Part shown: piece after piece, positions 45,364 to 54,909 of the stretch
Layout of the letters: the number at the start of each line of letters is the position of its first letter
Numbering within the stretch: the first letter of the stretch is position 1
Assembly (NCBI GenBank): GCA_016215555.1
Contig: JACRJC010000004.1
Location: 1-64,000 of the forward strand
Reading direction: 5' to 3'
DNA length: 64,000 nt
From: Rhodospirillales bacterium
GTDB taxonomy: Bacteria > Pseudomonadota > Alphaproteobacteria > Rhodospirillales > WMHbin7
Notes under the pieces: model-generated
Told to the model about the DNA's origin: nothing
The model's database searches: none
Seen by the model: only the letters and a program-made list of their open reading frames with translations
Program-made: the position numbers and the translations under genes

Positions 45364-45419
45364 CGCACGATCGTTTTAATCCAAGTCACTTCGTGACGCG
45401 GATTAAAACGATCGCGCGC
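45363..45419. repeat. Long hairpin between selD and repeat copy 3
   Basis: CGATCGTTTTAATCC (45368-45382) pairs perfectly with GGATTAAAACGATCG (45400-45414). An inner GTCAC-TTC-GTGAC hairpin and an outer GCGC/GCGC extension with one mismatch give a near-continuous stem of about 20 bp. It directly follows the selD stop and joins repeat copy 3. Confidence 0.85.
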
Positions 45420-45496
45420 TAAAACAAATAGGTAGAGATTCACGCGCGAAACCTGGGCCGTTTAATGGCTCAGGTTTCTTCCGATCCGCTCTGGCC
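45419..45496. repeat. Dispersed palindromic repeat, copy 3
   Basis: This is the same unit as at 10335-10412 and 25003-25080. The stem GAAACCTGGGCC (45448-45459) pairs with GGCTCAGGTTTC (45467-45478) with one G-T wobble. Its right arm supplies the last codons and stop of the PPTase gene. Confidence 0.9.
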
Positions 45497-46213
45497 CTTC
45501 AGCAAATCCTGCGCCCGCACGGCCCTGGTCTGGATCGCCACCTGTTGCGATTGGCGATGACGCAAGGACAGGGCCAGAAGATGGGCGTCGGAAGGCTGAT
45601 GGCGATAAAACTGCCAGTCCAGGGGGTCGCCGCCATCGGCGGCGGCAAAGTGAATCCGCAACGGGTCGAACGTGAAGTAAAAGGAATCCAAAGGTTGGGC
45701 CAGGCCCTTTCCAATCGCCTTGACATAGGATTCCTTCAGCGTCCAGAAAGCGAGAAAGGTCTCCAATTCGCGGTCGGCGGGAACGGATTTCAGGAATTCC
45801 GCTTCCTCGGGCGCAAAAAATCGCCGGCTCAGCGCCGCGCAATTGGGCGTGCGCTTCAAACATTCCGCATCAACGCCGATATCGAATTCCGGCGTCAGCG
45901 CCGCCGCCGCCAACCCACGCGTATGCGACAGATTCAAGCGCCAACGCGGCCCGCCCGAAGGCGACACCAGCTCGGGCTTGCCGTGATCGTGAATCGTGAA
46001 ACGCCAGGAACGGGGATCGCCGCCGGCGACGGAGGAAAGCAGCACACGGCCCAGCGCATGCGCCGCAATGTAAGATTCCCGATCCCGTTCAAAATGGAAT
46101 CTGCCGGCGCGCTCGCGCTCTGCCTGCGCCAACAAATCCCCGAGGGGCTGCCAAGCCGCCGTCTCGACCAGACCTGTCTCCAGCCACCATAGGAAGACCC
46201 TGTGTTCAGACAC
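45470..46213 (-). CDS. 4'-phosphopantetheinyl transferase, Sfp type
   Basis: This 247-residue enzyme attaches phosphopantetheine to carrier-protein serines. The two magnesium-binding motifs are present: GVDAE and FWTLKESYVKAIGKG. The N-terminal Arg/His residues (RFTIHDHGKPEL) also fit Sfp enzymes. It could serve secondary-metabolite or lysine-type carrier proteins. The last eight codons and stop lie within repeat copy 3, so the C-terminus may have been altered by insertion of the repeat; the catalytic core is intact. Confidence 0.88.
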   Translation of the reverse strand: MSEHRVFLWWLETGLVETAAWQPLGDLLAQAERERAGRFHFERDRESYIAAHALGRVLLSSVAGGDPRSWRFTIHDHGKPELVSPSGGPRWRLNLSHTRGLAAAALTPEFDIGVDAECLKRTPNCAALSRRFFAPEEAEFLKSVPADRELETFLAFWTLKESYVKAIGKGLAQPLDSFYFTFDPLRIHFAAADGGDPLDWQFYRHQPSDAHLLALSLRHRQSQQVAIQTRAVRAQDLLKGQSGSEET

Positions 46214-46461
46214 TTGCCGTCATCCCTTCCCTGCTGCATCATCCGTAGCCCGACGGAGTCCCAATGGCAAGCTAGGCGGTTAGGACGTCCTTCGCCTCCA
46301 TAGGTCCGCAAGCTCCGCGCCATCGATACAGGCAAGACATTCGCCGCCGCCCACTGTCCGCTGTGGCTGAAATTGAGACACGGGGGCGGGATTGCCGTCC
46401 CTACGCATCCCCAAGGGGGCGGACGGGGACGTCTGGCTAGCCGCTAACCTACTGGAAAATA

Positions 46462-46538
46462 TGGCGCGCCCGGAGAGATTCGAACTCCCAACCCCCAGAT
46501 CCGTAGTCTAGTGCTCTATCCAATTGAGCTACGGGCGC
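46462..46538 (-). tRNA. tRNA-Arg (anticodon ACG)
   Basis: Read on the minus strand, 77 bases fold as a cloverleaf: acceptor GCGCCCG/CGGGCGC, D arm GCTC/GAGC, anticodon stem CTAGA/TCTGG with loop CTACGGA (anticodon ACG), T arm GGGAG-TTCGAAT-CTCTC, discriminator G and encoded CCA. A34 would be edited to inosine to read CGN codons. Confidence 0.93.
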
Positions 46539-46772
46539 GCGAGGGGGGTGGAATACGCCAGGAGACCCAGCCGGTCAAGCGAAAACCGCCTGCCCTGGCA
46601 AGGGAGAGGGCCCGCGGCGGCTCATCTTGGCCCGCAAGGCCGCTATTTTCCCCTAAGTTCTTGAATTCCAGCTTGTGGATAGGGGGGGATGTGGGTAAAC
46701 TCCCCTCGATTTCGTGCCGGGGAGCGATTCGTAACAGAACGGCGGCGCGAGCAGTTTGGCTCACCGAGGTGA

Positions 46773-47945
46773 ATGAAAACAATGGCTCGATCGAAAGTCA
46801 CGGCAGCCATCCTGACGACGGCGCTTGCGCTTGGGGGATGTTCGTTTGCGTCTGACGCTTTGTTCCCGTCTCTGTCCGGAAGCGATCCGGCCGGCGAGGA
46901 CCAAGCCGTTGAAACCAAGGCCGCAGCCGCGGCCCCCGCGCCTTCGGGCCGGGCAGCGGTCACGGCGGCGCCGGCATCAGCGGCGCCTCCCATGGGATCG
47001 GCCAGCTTTGAATCGCCCGGCGTCACGCCCGGCCAGTCGACCGGCACCCATGTCGGCCAGAAGGCCGGCCAGATGCGCGGCGAGCTGGGCCAATTGCAAA
47101 CCACCATGACCAGCCTGAATGGTCAACTGCAGCAGGTTCGCGCCCAGACGGTGCAGGACTCGCAGCTCTACCACGGCACGCTGTCGGCGATTAATTCGCG
47201 CCTGCAGGTCGGCACCACGCCCGGCAATCCCATTCTGCTTCAGCAGTGGAACGCCGCCTCGGTGGAACTCGACAAGATCAACGACGACATCGCGCGTATG
47301 AACGCCCTGGCCAACGAAACCTCGCAGGCCGCCACCCTGGCCGCCTATCTGCTGGATTCTGTGCGCGCCACCCGCGGCCTGTCGGGCGCCGTCGATGAAG
47401 ACCATCGCCAATTGACCGTGCTGGAAGATGAAACCAACCGCACCGTCGTTCTGGTCGAGCGCGTTCTGACCGAACTGTCGCAGGACATCACCCGCCAGCA
47501 GGCCTATCTCGGCAACGAGCGCAGCAACCTCAATCTGCTGGCCATCGCCGTCAAGAACGGCCAGTTCTACGGCACCAGCCTGGCCAACCGCAGCTCGATC
47601 CCGCAAGTCTCGGTCCCCATGGCCGACGCGGCGCCGATGGCCGGCGGCAAGCCTCTGATGGTCATCAAGTTCGACCGCCAGAACGTGGCCTACGAGCAGC
47701 AGCTTTACACCGCCGTCAGCCGCGCTCTCGAGCGCAAGCCCAACGCCACCTTCGATCTGGTGGCGATCAGCCCCGCCGTCGGCACGGTGTCGCAGCCGGC
47801 CCTGTCGGCCTCGATGTCGAAGAAGGACGCCGAGCAGGTGATGCGTTCGCTCAACAATATGGGCCTGCCTTCGACCCGGGTGCGCATGTCGGCTTCGTCG
47901 TCGTCCGCCGCCACCTCGCCCGAGGTGCATCTGTTCGTGCACTGA
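46773..47945 (+). CDS. Lipoprotein with coiled-coil core, function unknown
   Basis: This 390-residue protein has a lipoprotein signal (AAILTTALALGGC) and an Ala/Pro-rich linker (about 45-90). A long helical region with Gln/Leu heptads follows (QMRGELGQLQTTMTSLNGQL, QQWNAASVELDKINDDI). The C-terminal globular domain begins PLMVIKFDRQNVAYEQQLY and includes EVHLFVH. The tail resembles OmpA-like or secretin-domain beta-alpha folds, but I cannot assign it. The start may be ATG 46773 or 46782. A terminator follows. Confidence 0.75.
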   Translation: MKTMARSKVTAAILTTALALGGCSFASDALFPSLSGSDPAGEDQAVETKAAAAAPAPSGRAAVTAAPASAAPPMGSASFESPGVTPGQSTGTHVGQKAGQMRGELGQLQTTMTSLNGQLQQVRAQTVQDSQLYHGTLSAINSRLQVGTTPGNPILLQQWNAASVELDKINDDIARMNALANETSQAATLAAYLLDSVRATRGLSGAVDEDHRQLTVLEDETNRTVVLVERVLTELSQDITRQQAYLGNERSNLNLLAIAVKNGQFYGTSLANRSSIPQVSVPMADAAPMAGGKPLMVIKFDRQNVAYEQQLYTAVSRALERKPNATFDLVAISPAVGTVSQPALSASMSKKDAEQVMRSLNNMGLPSTRVRMSASSSSAATSPEVHLFVH

Positions 47946-47966
47946 GGCTGCCTTATCGGAAATACC

Positions 47967-47990
47967 AAAGGGCGCCATTCGGCGCCCTTT
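47967..47990 (+). terminator. Terminator-like perfect hairpin
   Basis: AAAGGGCGCC-ATTC-GGCGCCCTTT is a perfect 10-bp stem 22 bases after the lipoprotein gene stop. A short TTT follows after GCG. Confidence 0.7.
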
Positions 47991-48041
47991 GCGTTTAGGA
48001 CAGTCCGGCTTATAGTTTTGTCGTCCAGCAGGGAATTCGAC

Positions 48042-49514
48042 ATGGCCAAGACAGCGGCGAAGAAGACGCCCCCCAAGCCCAAAACCACCGCCGCCCCGCC
48101 GCGCATTCATCCGGTCATTCTGTCGGGCGGCGCCGGCACCCGCCTGTGGCCGATGTCGCGCGCTCTTTATCCCAAACAGTTGCTGCCGCTAGCCAGCGAC
48201 AAGACCATGCTGGAGGAAACGGCCAGGCGCGTCACCTCCGACCTTTTCGCCGAGCCCTTGGTCATCTGCAACGACGAGCATCGCTTTATCGTGGCCGAAC
48301 AATTGCGGTCCATGAAAGTCAAGCCGACCGCCATCGTGCTGGAGCCCGAGGGCCGCAACACCGCCCCCGCCGTCGCCGTCGCCGCCCATATGCTGGCCGC
48401 CCTGTCGCCTGATACGGTAATGGCTGTCATGCCGTCCGACCACACCGTATCCAACGTCAAGGCGTTCCGAAGCGCCATGGCCAAGGCCGCCGAAGCCGCC
48501 AGGGCCGGCTATCTGGTCACCTTCGGCATCACGCCGACGCAGCCGGAAACCGGCTACGGCTATATCAAGGCCGGATCGAAACTGAAGGGCCTGGACGGCG
48601 TCCTGGCCGTCGAACGTTTCGTTGAAAAGCCCGACCTCAAGACCGCCCAGGCTTATCTGGCCGACGGCAGCTATTCCTGGAACAGCGGCATTTTCGTGAT
48701 GACGGCGGGCGCCTATCTCGAAGAATTGAAGAAACAGCATCCTGAAATCGTCCGCGCCACCCGCATCGCCATCGCCAACGCCGCGCGCGATCTCGATTTT
48801 CTGCGTCTGGAGGCGGAATCATTCGCCAAGGCAACCAGCCAATCCATCGATTACGCGGTGATGGAACATACAAGAATGGCCGCCCTGGTGCCGGTCGAGA
48901 TGGGCTGGAGCGATGTCGGATCCTGGCGCGCCCTTTGGGAAATCGCCGCCAAGGACGAAGCCGGCAACGTCATCTCGGGCGACGTCATGTGCGAGGATGT
49001 GAAGAACTCGCTGGTCAAGGGCGACGGCACGCTGGTCGCCGTGGTCGGACTTGAAAATGTGGTGGTGGTGGCGACCGACGACGCGCTGCTGGTTACCTCG
49101 ATGGACAAGGCCCAGGACGTCAAGAAAATCGCTGAATCCCTGAAAAAACAGGGGCGCAAGGAACATCTGACGCCCTCCAAGGTCTATCGCCCCTGGGGAT
49201 TCTATCAAAGCCTGGAGGAAGGCGAGCGCTATCAGGTCAAGCTGATCAGCGTCAATCCGGGGGCGTCCCTGTCCTTGCAGATGCATCACCACCGGGCCGA
49301 ACATTGGGTGGTGGTGCGCGGCACCGCCAAGGTCACGCGCGCCGAGGAAACCATTCTGCTGCACGAAAACCAATCGACCTTCATTCCGCTGGGCGTCGTC
49401 CACCGGCTGGAGAATCCCGGCAAGGTGGCGCTGTCGATCATCGAAGTGCAGTCGGGCAGCTATCTGGGCGAGGACGATATCGTGCGCATCGTCGATACCT
49501 ATGGGCGGAATTAG
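48042..49514 (+). CDS. manC: Mannose-1-phosphate guanylyltransferase / mannose-6-phosphate isomerase
   Basis: This 490-residue bifunctional enzyme makes GDP-mannose for surface polysaccharides. The N-terminal nucleotidyltransferase has LSGGAGTRLWPMSR and YPKQLLPL, and FVEKPD binds the sugar. The C-terminal cupin holds PWGFYQSLEEGERYQVK and QMHHHRAEHWVVVRGTAKV, the metal-binding isomerase site. An N-terminal Lys/Pro-rich extension (KTAAKKTPPKPK) is unusual. The start at 48042 follows AGGGA. The 3' end overlaps the next minus-strand gene by four bases. Confidence 0.95.
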   Translation: MAKTAAKKTPPKPKTTAAPPRIHPVILSGGAGTRLWPMSRALYPKQLLPLASDKTMLEETARRVTSDLFAEPLVICNDEHRFIVAEQLRSMKVKPTAIVLEPEGRNTAPAVAVAAHMLAALSPDTVMAVMPSDHTVSNVKAFRSAMAKAAEAARAGYLVTFGITPTQPETGYGYIKAGSKLKGLDGVLAVERFVEKPDLKTAQAYLADGSYSWNSGIFVMTAGAYLEELKKQHPEIVRATRIAIANAARDLDFLRLEAESFAKATSQSIDYAVMEHTRMAALVPVEMGWSDVGSWRALWEIAAKDEAGNVISGDVMCEDVKNSLVKGDGTLVAVVGLENVVVVATDDALLVTSMDKAQDVKKIAESLKKQGRKEHLTPSKVYRPWGFYQSLEEGERYQVKLISVNPGASLSLQMHHHRAEHWVVVRGTAKVTRAEETILLHENQSTFIPLGVVHRLENPGKVALSIIEVQSGSYLGEDDIVRIVDTYGRN

Positions 49515-49942
49515 CCGGTGGTTCTTCCGCTCAGACGCAATCCGTCGCGGGCGTTCAGGATCATCAGCGTCAGATTGACGCCGCCCGCCGCCAGTTCCAG
49601 GCCTTGAACCGTATAGAACATCCGGGTAAAATGCCCACCCGCCGCCAGATGGTCGAGCAGGATGGCCGAGGGCAGAAGAACAAGAATGCCGTTGGCGGCG
49701 ACGATTTTCATGCGCCGAAGCTTTTGCTGGGCCAAAGGCGCTTTCGAAGCCTGACGAAATCCGCTGGCCCCGGTCAGAATCAGCGACAGAATCAAGACCG
49801 GCAGCGCCCACAGAATGGCCCGTTTCACGCAGACCACCGTTTCAGGCTCGGCCATCACTTCGCTGACCACCGTCGATAGCCAGAAAGCGGCGATCAGCAG
49901 CATGGCGATCACGCCCGCCACCGGGTGAAGACGCTTCATCAT
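49511..49942 (-). CDS. Small integral membrane protein
   Basis: This 143-residue protein has about four hydrophobic helices (VAGVIAMLLIAAFWLSTVV, AILWALPVLILSLILTG, IVAANGILVLLPSAILL, VQGLELAAGGVNLTLMIL), with a short Lys/Arg-rich loop between. No family is recognised. It overlaps the upstream MarR gene by ATGA (49939-49942), so the regulator probably controls it. Confidence 0.7.
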   Translation of the reverse strand: MMKRLHPVAGVIAMLLIAAFWLSTVVSEVMAEPETVVCVKRAILWALPVLILSLILTGASGFRQASKAPLAQQKLRRMKIVAANGILVLLPSAILLDHLAAGGHFTRMFYTVQGLELAAGGVNLTLMILNARDGLRLSGRTTG

Positions 49943-50415
49943 ACGGGCTCTCCTTGCATCGCCAACTCCTTGCGCAACTGTTTGAGCACGGCCAAGGCGG
50001 TTTCAATCTGGGTTTCGGTCAATCCCTGCGCCAAACGGTTGGCCCAGGGCACTTCGCAATCGATGGCGGCGTCATAGGCCCGCCGTCCCTTGTCCGTCAA
50101 CAAGATCAGCCAGGCGCGCTTGTGATGCGGATTGGGAGCCTGGGCCAGGAAGCCCTCGGCCATCAGATCATCGACCACCCGCTGCACCGACTGGCGGGCC
50201 AACCCCATGCTGCGGGCCAGATAGGCGACGGGACGCGGCTCGACCGCCATGGCGACGGCCCCCAGCACCTGCCAGCGGGCACTGGTCAGGCCGATCTCGC
50301 GGGTCAGGGCGTCGCCGGCTTCCAACAACGCTCCGTTCACGCGGAAGATTTCCAGCATCAGGCTGGTCAGGGCCGACCCTTCCGGCGTGTGATCGGGGTG
50401 AAATCGCTTCGACAT
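49939..50415 (-). CDS. MarR family transcriptional regulator
   Basis: This 158-residue protein has a winged-helix MarR fold: SARWQVLGAVAMAVEPRPVA, YLARSMGLARQSVQRVVDDL (recognition helix), HHKRAWLILLTDKGRRAYD (wing). The start at 50415 is preceded by a palindromic operator at 50430-50453. It probably represses its own operon with the membrane protein gene in response to a small molecule. Confidence 0.88.
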   Translation of the reverse strand: MSKRFHPDHTPEGSALTSLMLEIFRVNGALLEAGDALTREIGLTSARWQVLGAVAMAVEPRPVAYLARSMGLARQSVQRVVDDLMAEGFLAQAPNPHHKRAWLILLTDKGRRAYDAAIDCEVPWANRLAQGLTETQIETALAVLKQLRKELAMQGEPV

Positions 50416-50429
50416 TGCAGCACACTGCC

Positions 50430-50453
50430 ATATTGACAGCTTGCTGTCAATAT
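50430..50453. promoter_or_regulatory. Palindromic MarR-type operator
   Basis: ATATTGACAGC-TT-GCTGTCAATAT is a perfect 11-bp inverted repeat with a 2-base centre, 15 bases upstream of the MarR gene. The size and symmetry fit a MarR dimer site. Confidence 0.65.
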
Positions 50454-50489
50454 GTGGATTCTCCGGCCCACCGCCCTTGCAAGCTTTTG

Positions 50490-51002
50490 TTATTCTTGTT
50501 CTTTCTGAAGCTCCTCGGCATAGCCGAAATGCGAGAAATCCTCGATCCGAGCCGGATAGAGAATCCCGTCCAGATGGTCGCATTCATGCTGGACCACCCG
50601 GGCATGATAGCCCTGGGCTTGGCGGCGGATGGGCTGGCCGTCGAGACCGTATCCCGAATAGCGGATGGCGCTGTATCTGGGCACCAGGCCCGCCAATCCC
50701 GGCAAGGACAGACAGCCCTCGCTTCCCTCTTCCATATCCTCGCCCAAGGGTTCGAAGACGGGATTGATTAGCACGGTCAAGGGCACTTCCTCCCCACCCC
50801 GGATGGCGGGCACGAAGAAAATGACCAGCCTCAACGAGGCATGGACCTGGGGTGCGGCTAGGCCGACGCCGCCGGCATCGGCCAGGGTTTCAACCATGTC
50901 CTCGACCAGACGGCGCAACTCGGGCGCTCTGGGATCGGCCACCGGTTGGGCAATGGCGCGCAGAACCGGATGCCCCATGCGGGCTATCTTCAATATAGAC
51001 AT
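50490..51002 (-). CDS. def: Peptide deformylase
   Basis: This 170-residue enzyme removes the N-formyl group from new proteins. The three motifs are intact: [15 protein letters not shown] and QHECDHLDG, supplying Gln, Cys and the HExxH-type metal ligands. The start at 51002 is used; a longer frame is the shadow of the opposite PfkB gene. No fmt gene is adjacent, so this may be a second def copy. Confidence 0.93.
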   Translation of the reverse strand: MSILKIARMGHPVLRAIAQPVADPRAPELRRLVEDMVETLADAGGVGLAAPQVHASLRLVIFFVPAIRGGEEVPLTVLINPVFEPLGEDMEEGSEGCLSLPGLAGLVPRYSAIRYSGYGLDGQPIRRQAQGYHARVVQHECDHLDGILYPARIEDFSHFGYAEELQKEQE

Positions 51003-51046
51003 AAGGTTAGATTGCCCCAATCGTCTGGCTTTGAAAAGAGGTCGCC

Positions 51047-51895
51047 ATGGCGCGCATTCTGGTGCTGGGAACCGTGGCCGAGGATCAGGTGGTGGGACTG
51101 AGCCAGCCCCTGGTTTCGGGCAGCCATCAAGATGGAATCGACAAGGGCGTCCGGTTGGGCGGCGGCGGCGCCAATGCCGCCGTGGCCCTGACAAGGGCGG
51201 GCGACACGGCCCTGCTGGTGGCGGCGCTGGGCAGCGATGCCGTGGGCGACGGATTGCTGTCGCAATTGACCGCCATCGGCGTCGATCTGTCGCTCTGCCT
51301 GCGGCTGGACGGTCCCTCCTCGCGCTCGCTGGTGATGACCGATCCTTTGGACGAGCGCAGCATCGTCAATCTGAAGCGCCTGCTGGAAAGCGAGCCGCCC
51401 CGGCGCATCTTGACTGCGCCAGCGGACGCCCTGTATGTGCGCTCGCGCCATCTTGGACTGGCGCCGCTGATGGCCGAGATGACGGCAAGAATGCCGGTGA
51501 TCGCCCATGTGCCGCCCACCAGCCCGAATGCCGTTCCGGCGCAGATTCTGGTAGGCTCGGAATCGGATCTGGATGGCGATTTCCTGGCCGATCCCTTCGC
51601 CCATGGCATGACGGTTTCCGGCGGCCGGTTGCAATGGATCGCAATCACCCGGGGCGCGAAGGGGGCTGAAGCTTTTGGCCCGGAAGGACAGCGGCTGTTT
51701 CAGCCGGCCCGAAAAGTTGAAGTCATCGACAGCACCGGGGCCGGAGACGCCTTTGCCGCCGGCTTGGCCCACGCCGTCGCCCGCCATTTGCCGATGGAGG
51801 AAGCCCTGAACATCGCCGTCGCCTGGGGAACCGCCGCCACCCGATATGAAAGCTCGGCCCCGGGCGATGGTTTTCCGCCAATCAGGGCGGATTAA
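51047..51895 (+). CDS. PfkB-family sugar kinase
   Basis: This 282-residue ribokinase-like enzyme has an N-terminal VLGTVAEDQ and the glycine-rich [17 protein letters not shown] motif, plus the C-terminal anion hole and catalytic Asp in [12 protein letters not shown]. It phosphorylates a sugar or related alcohol; the substrate cannot be told. AAGAGG precedes the ATG. It overlaps nudC by four bases at the 3' end. Confidence 0.9.
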   Translation: MARILVLGTVAEDQVVGLSQPLVSGSHQDGIDKGVRLGGGGANAAVALTRAGDTALLVAALGSDAVGDGLLSQLTAIGVDLSLCLRLDGPSSRSLVMTDPLDERSIVNLKRLLESEPPRRILTAPADALYVRSRHLGLAPLMAEMTARMPVIAHVPPTSPNAVPAQILVGSESDLDGDFLADPFAHGMTVSGGRLQWIAITRGAKGAEAFGPEGQRLFQPARKVEVIDSTGAGDAFAAGLAHAVARHLPMEEALNIAVAWGTAATRYESSAPGDGFPPIRAD

Positions 51896-52809
51896 CCCTC
51901 GTCCAGCCAGCGTTTGATGAGTTGATAGGCGATGGAATCGCTTCTCGGCAGGAACATGCCCTGGCTTTCGAAATCAAGGACTTCCTGGCGCGTGAACCAG
52001 CGCACGTCTTCCAATTCATGAGCGTCGCGCACGATGTCGAAGCTGCGGGCCCGGGCGAAGAAGGCCAGCATCAGCGAGGCCGGAAAAGGCCAGGGCTGCG
52101 AGCCGACATAGATCGCGCGGTCGGCGGTGATGCCGGTTTCCTCATGCACTTCGCGGATGACGGCTTCCTCCAGCGTCTCGCCGGGCTCGACGAAACCGGC
52201 CAGGGTGGCGTACATGCCGGCGGGAAAGCGAGGCGCTCGGCCCAGCAGCGCCCGTCCCCGATTCTCGTCGATGACCAGCATGATGACCGCCGGGTCGGTC
52301 CTGGGAAAAACCACCGTCTCGCAGCCGGACTTGGCGCAGCGGCGCTGATGCCCGCCCTGTTCCGAAATGGTGGGCGCGCCGCATTGGCCGCAGAAACGGG
52401 CGGTGCGATGCCAATGCAGCAGCCCCTTGGCCTGGGCCAGAAGGGCGGCCTCGGCGGGCGGCAACAGGGGCCCCATCTCGCGCAGATTGACGAAAGCCGT
52501 GCCCGGCCCCAGCGAAGGCCCGCCCTCGTCGTCGGACAGCGGGGTCAGGTCGCTGGCGAAGACTGGTGCCTTGCCCTTCAGCCCCAGGAACACGGTTTCC
52601 GCCGAGGCGGCCATGGCCTCGCGCAGCCCGGCGGCGGGCAGCAGCACGGCCCGCGGCTCGGGCCCGGTCAGGACCAGATTGCTGCCCTTCCACATCGGCG
52701 CCAGCAGGGCCTTGGATTCGCCCGCCAATTTGGCCAAACCGGCGGCGTCGCGCCTTAAATGGGCCGCCCGGCCGATGCCGGAACCGGCGTAAATGATGTT
52801 TTCGAACAT
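51892..52809 (-). CDS. nudC: NADH pyrophosphatase (NudC-type Nudix hydrolase)
   Basis: This 305-residue enzyme cleaves NAD(H), and in E. coli removes NAD caps from RNA. A zinc ribbon (FCGQCGAP and RCAKSGC) precedes the Nudix box GFVEPGETLEEAVIREVHEE. The SQPWPFPASLM motif specific to NudC is present. The start at 52809 is preferred over upstream alternatives; it is divergent from lepA. Confidence 0.93.
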   Translation of the reverse strand: MFENIIYAGSGIGRAAHLRRDAAGLAKLAGESKALLAPMWKGSNLVLTGPEPRAVLLPAAGLREAMAASAETVFLGLKGKAPVFASDLTPLSDDEGGPSLGPGTAFVNLREMGPLLPPAEAALLAQAKGLLHWHRTARFCGQCGAPTISEQGGHQRRCAKSGCETVVFPRTDPAVIMLVIDENRGRALLGRAPRFPAGMYATLAGFVEPGETLEEAVIREVHEETGITADRAIYVGSQPWPFPASLMLAFFARARSFDIVRDAHELEDVRWFTRQEVLDFESQGMFLPRSDSIAYQLIKRWLDEG

Positions 52810-52874
52810 AAGGTTAGAATCGCACATAAGGACCGGTTGCGCCAAGACTTCGTTGGCCCTATCTTGCGCCCGCC

Positions 52875-54674
52875 ATGACCGACCTATCTCATATCCGAAA
52901 TTTCGCCATCATCGCCCATATCGACCATGGGAAATCCACCCTGGCCGACCGGCTGATTCAAACCTGCGGCAATGTCACTGCACGCGACATGCGCGACCAG
53001 ATACTCGATTCGATGGATATCGAGCGCGAGCGCGGCATCACCATCAAAGCCCAGACCGTGCGCCTGGCCTATACGGCCAAGAACGGCAAGACCTATCAGT
53101 TGAACCTGATGGACACGCCGGGCCATGTCGATTTCGCCTACGAGGTCTCGCGCTCGCTGGCCGCCTGCGAGGGCTCGATCCTGGTCGTCGATGCCAGCCA
53201 GGGCGTGGAAGCCCAGACCCTGGCCAATGTCTATCAGGCCATCGAGAACCATCACGAGATCGTGCCGATCCTGAACAAGATCGACCTGCCGGCGGCCGAG
53301 CCCGAGCGCGTGCGCGAACAGATCGAGGAAGTCATCGGCATCGACGCTTCCGAGGCCGTGCTGGTCTCGGCCAAGTCGGGCATCGGCATCGACGATCTGC
53401 TGGAGGCCCTGGTCACCCGCCTGCCGCCCCCCAAGGGCGAGGACAAGGGGCCCTTGAAGGCCTTGCTGGTCGATTCCTGGTACGACGCCTATCTCGGCGT
53501 CATCACCCTGGTGCGCGTCGTCGATGGCGTCATCAAGAAGGGCATGAGAATCCGCATGATGGCCACCGGCGCCGTCTATGAGGTCGATGCCGTCGGCTAT
53601 TTCACGCCCAAGCTGGTGCATCTGCCCGAACTGCGTCCCGGCGAGATCGGTTTCGTCACTGCCGGCATCAAGGCGGTGGCCGACTGCGAAGTCGGCGACA
53701 CCCTGACCGACGACAAGGCCCCCGCCACCACGCCCCTGCCCGGCTTCAAGCCCAGCGTGCCGGTGGTCTTCTGCGGCCTGTTCCCCGTCGATGCCGCCGA
53801 TTACGAACATTTGCGCGATTCCTTGGCCAAGCTGCGCTTGAACGACGCCAGCTTCAACTACCAGCCGGAAACCTCGGTGGCGCTGGGCTTCGGCTTCCGC
53901 TGCGGATTTCTGGGCCTGCTGCATCTGGAAATCATCCAGGAACGCTTGGAGCGCGAATTCAACCTCGACCTCATCACCACCGCGCCCAGCGTCGTCTACA
54001 AGGTCTATATGACCGACGGCAGCGTGCAGGAGCTGCACAATCCCGCCGACATGCCCGACCCGGCGCGCATCGCCAAGATCGAGGAACCCTGGATCAAGGC
54101 CACCATCCTGGTGCCCGACGAATATCTTGGCGACATCCTGGGCCTGTGCACGCAAAGGCGCGGCCAGCAGGTGAATCTGACCTATGCCGGCAAGCGGGCC
54201 ATGGTGGTCTATCGCCTGCCCCTGAACGAAATCGTCTTCGACTTCTATGACCGTTTGAAGTCGGTCAGTCGCGGCTATGCCAGCTTCGATTACGACATGG
54301 ACGATTACGCCGAAAGCGACCTCATCAAACTGTCGATCCTGGTCAATCAGGAACCGGTCGACGCCCTGGCCTTCATCTGCCACAAAAGCGTGGCCGACAA
54401 CCGGGGCCGGGCCATCTGCGAAAAGCTGAAAGAGCTGATCCCGCGCCAGATGTTCCAGATCGCCATCCAGGCTTCCATCGGCTCGCGCATCATCGCCCGC
54501 GAAACCATCTCGGCCCTGCGCAAGGACGTGCTGGCCAAATGTTACGGCGGTGACGTCTCGCGCAAAAGAAAGCTGCTGGACAAGCAGAAGGAAGGCAAAA
54601 AGCGCATGCGCCAGTTCGGCAAAGTGGAAATCCCGCAATCGGCCTTCCTGGCCGCGCTGAAGATCGGGGATTGA
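52875..54674 (+). CDS. lepA: Elongation factor 4 (LepA)
   Basis: This 599-residue translational GTPase has G1 [10 protein letters not shown]3 DTPGHVD and G4 NKIDLP, then domains II-V and the LepA-specific C-terminal tail ([20 protein letters not shown]). LepA back-translocates or monitors stalled ribosomes. The length is standard. Confidence 0.97.
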   Translation: MTDLSHIRNFAIIAHIDHGKSTLADRLIQTCGNVTARDMRDQILDSMDIERERGITIKAQTVRLAYTAKNGKTYQLNLMDTPGHVDFAYEVSRSLAACEGSILVVDASQGVEAQTLANVYQAIENHHEIVPILNKIDLPAAEPERVREQIEEVIGIDASEAVLVSAKSGIGIDDLLEALVTRLPPPKGEDKGPLKALLVDSWYDAYLGVITLVRVVDGVIKKGMRIRMMATGAVYEVDAVGYFTPKLVHLPELRPGEIGFVTAGIKAVADCEVGDTLTDDKAPATTPLPGFKPSVPVVFCGLFPVDAADYEHLRDSLAKLRLNDASFNYQPETSVALGFGFRCGFLGLLHLEIIQERLEREFNLDLITTAPSVVYKVYMTDGSVQELHNPADMPDPARIAKIEEPWIKATILVPDEYLGDILGLCTQRRGQQVNLTYAGKRAMVVYRLPLNEIVFDFYDRLKSVSRGYASFDYDMDDYAESDLIKLSILVNQEPVDALAFICHKSVADNRGRAICEKLKELIPRQMFQIAIQASIGSRIIARETISALRKDVLAKCYGGDVSRKRKLLDKQKEGKKRMRQFGKVEIPQSAFLAALKIGD

Positions 54675-54909
54675 TCCGGTTTACCGGCAGCAGAAAGAAT
54701 GATGCATTCCGATCGCGGGCAAGGCCCGCGCGCGAGCCTGTCCCGCCGGTGGCGGGCCACCAAATGTTAAGCCGACCAAGTCGGCGGGCGAGCGAGAGTC
54801 AAGGGCGCACAGCCCGCTTGCGGGCAGGATTTTGTTAGCATGCAAAGCAGGCGCGCCCGCCCGGCGCCTGAGGATTGCATTAATCGTTCACGATTAATGC
54901 AAACTGACA
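54675..54909. other. Intergenic region with several inverted repeats
   Basis: No gene is visible between the convergent lepA and methyltransferase ends. Short GC-rich inverted repeats (GGGCAAGGCCC, CCCGCCGGTGGCGGG, GCCCGCTTGCGGGC) are present, followed by the perfect palindrome at 54875-54902. Confidence 0.5.
54875..54902 (-). terminator. Hairpin downstream of the TylF-like gene
   Basis: TTGCATTAATCG-TTCA-CGATTAATGCAA is a perfect 12-bp stem with a 4-base loop, seven bases past the stop of the minus-strand gene. No T-run follows, so termination is possible but not certain. Confidence 0.45.

Noticed and set aside
52884-54638. A 584-codon minus-strand reading frame opposite lepA
   Set aside because: lepA is unmistakable on the plus strand; the opposite frame is an artefact of codon bias.
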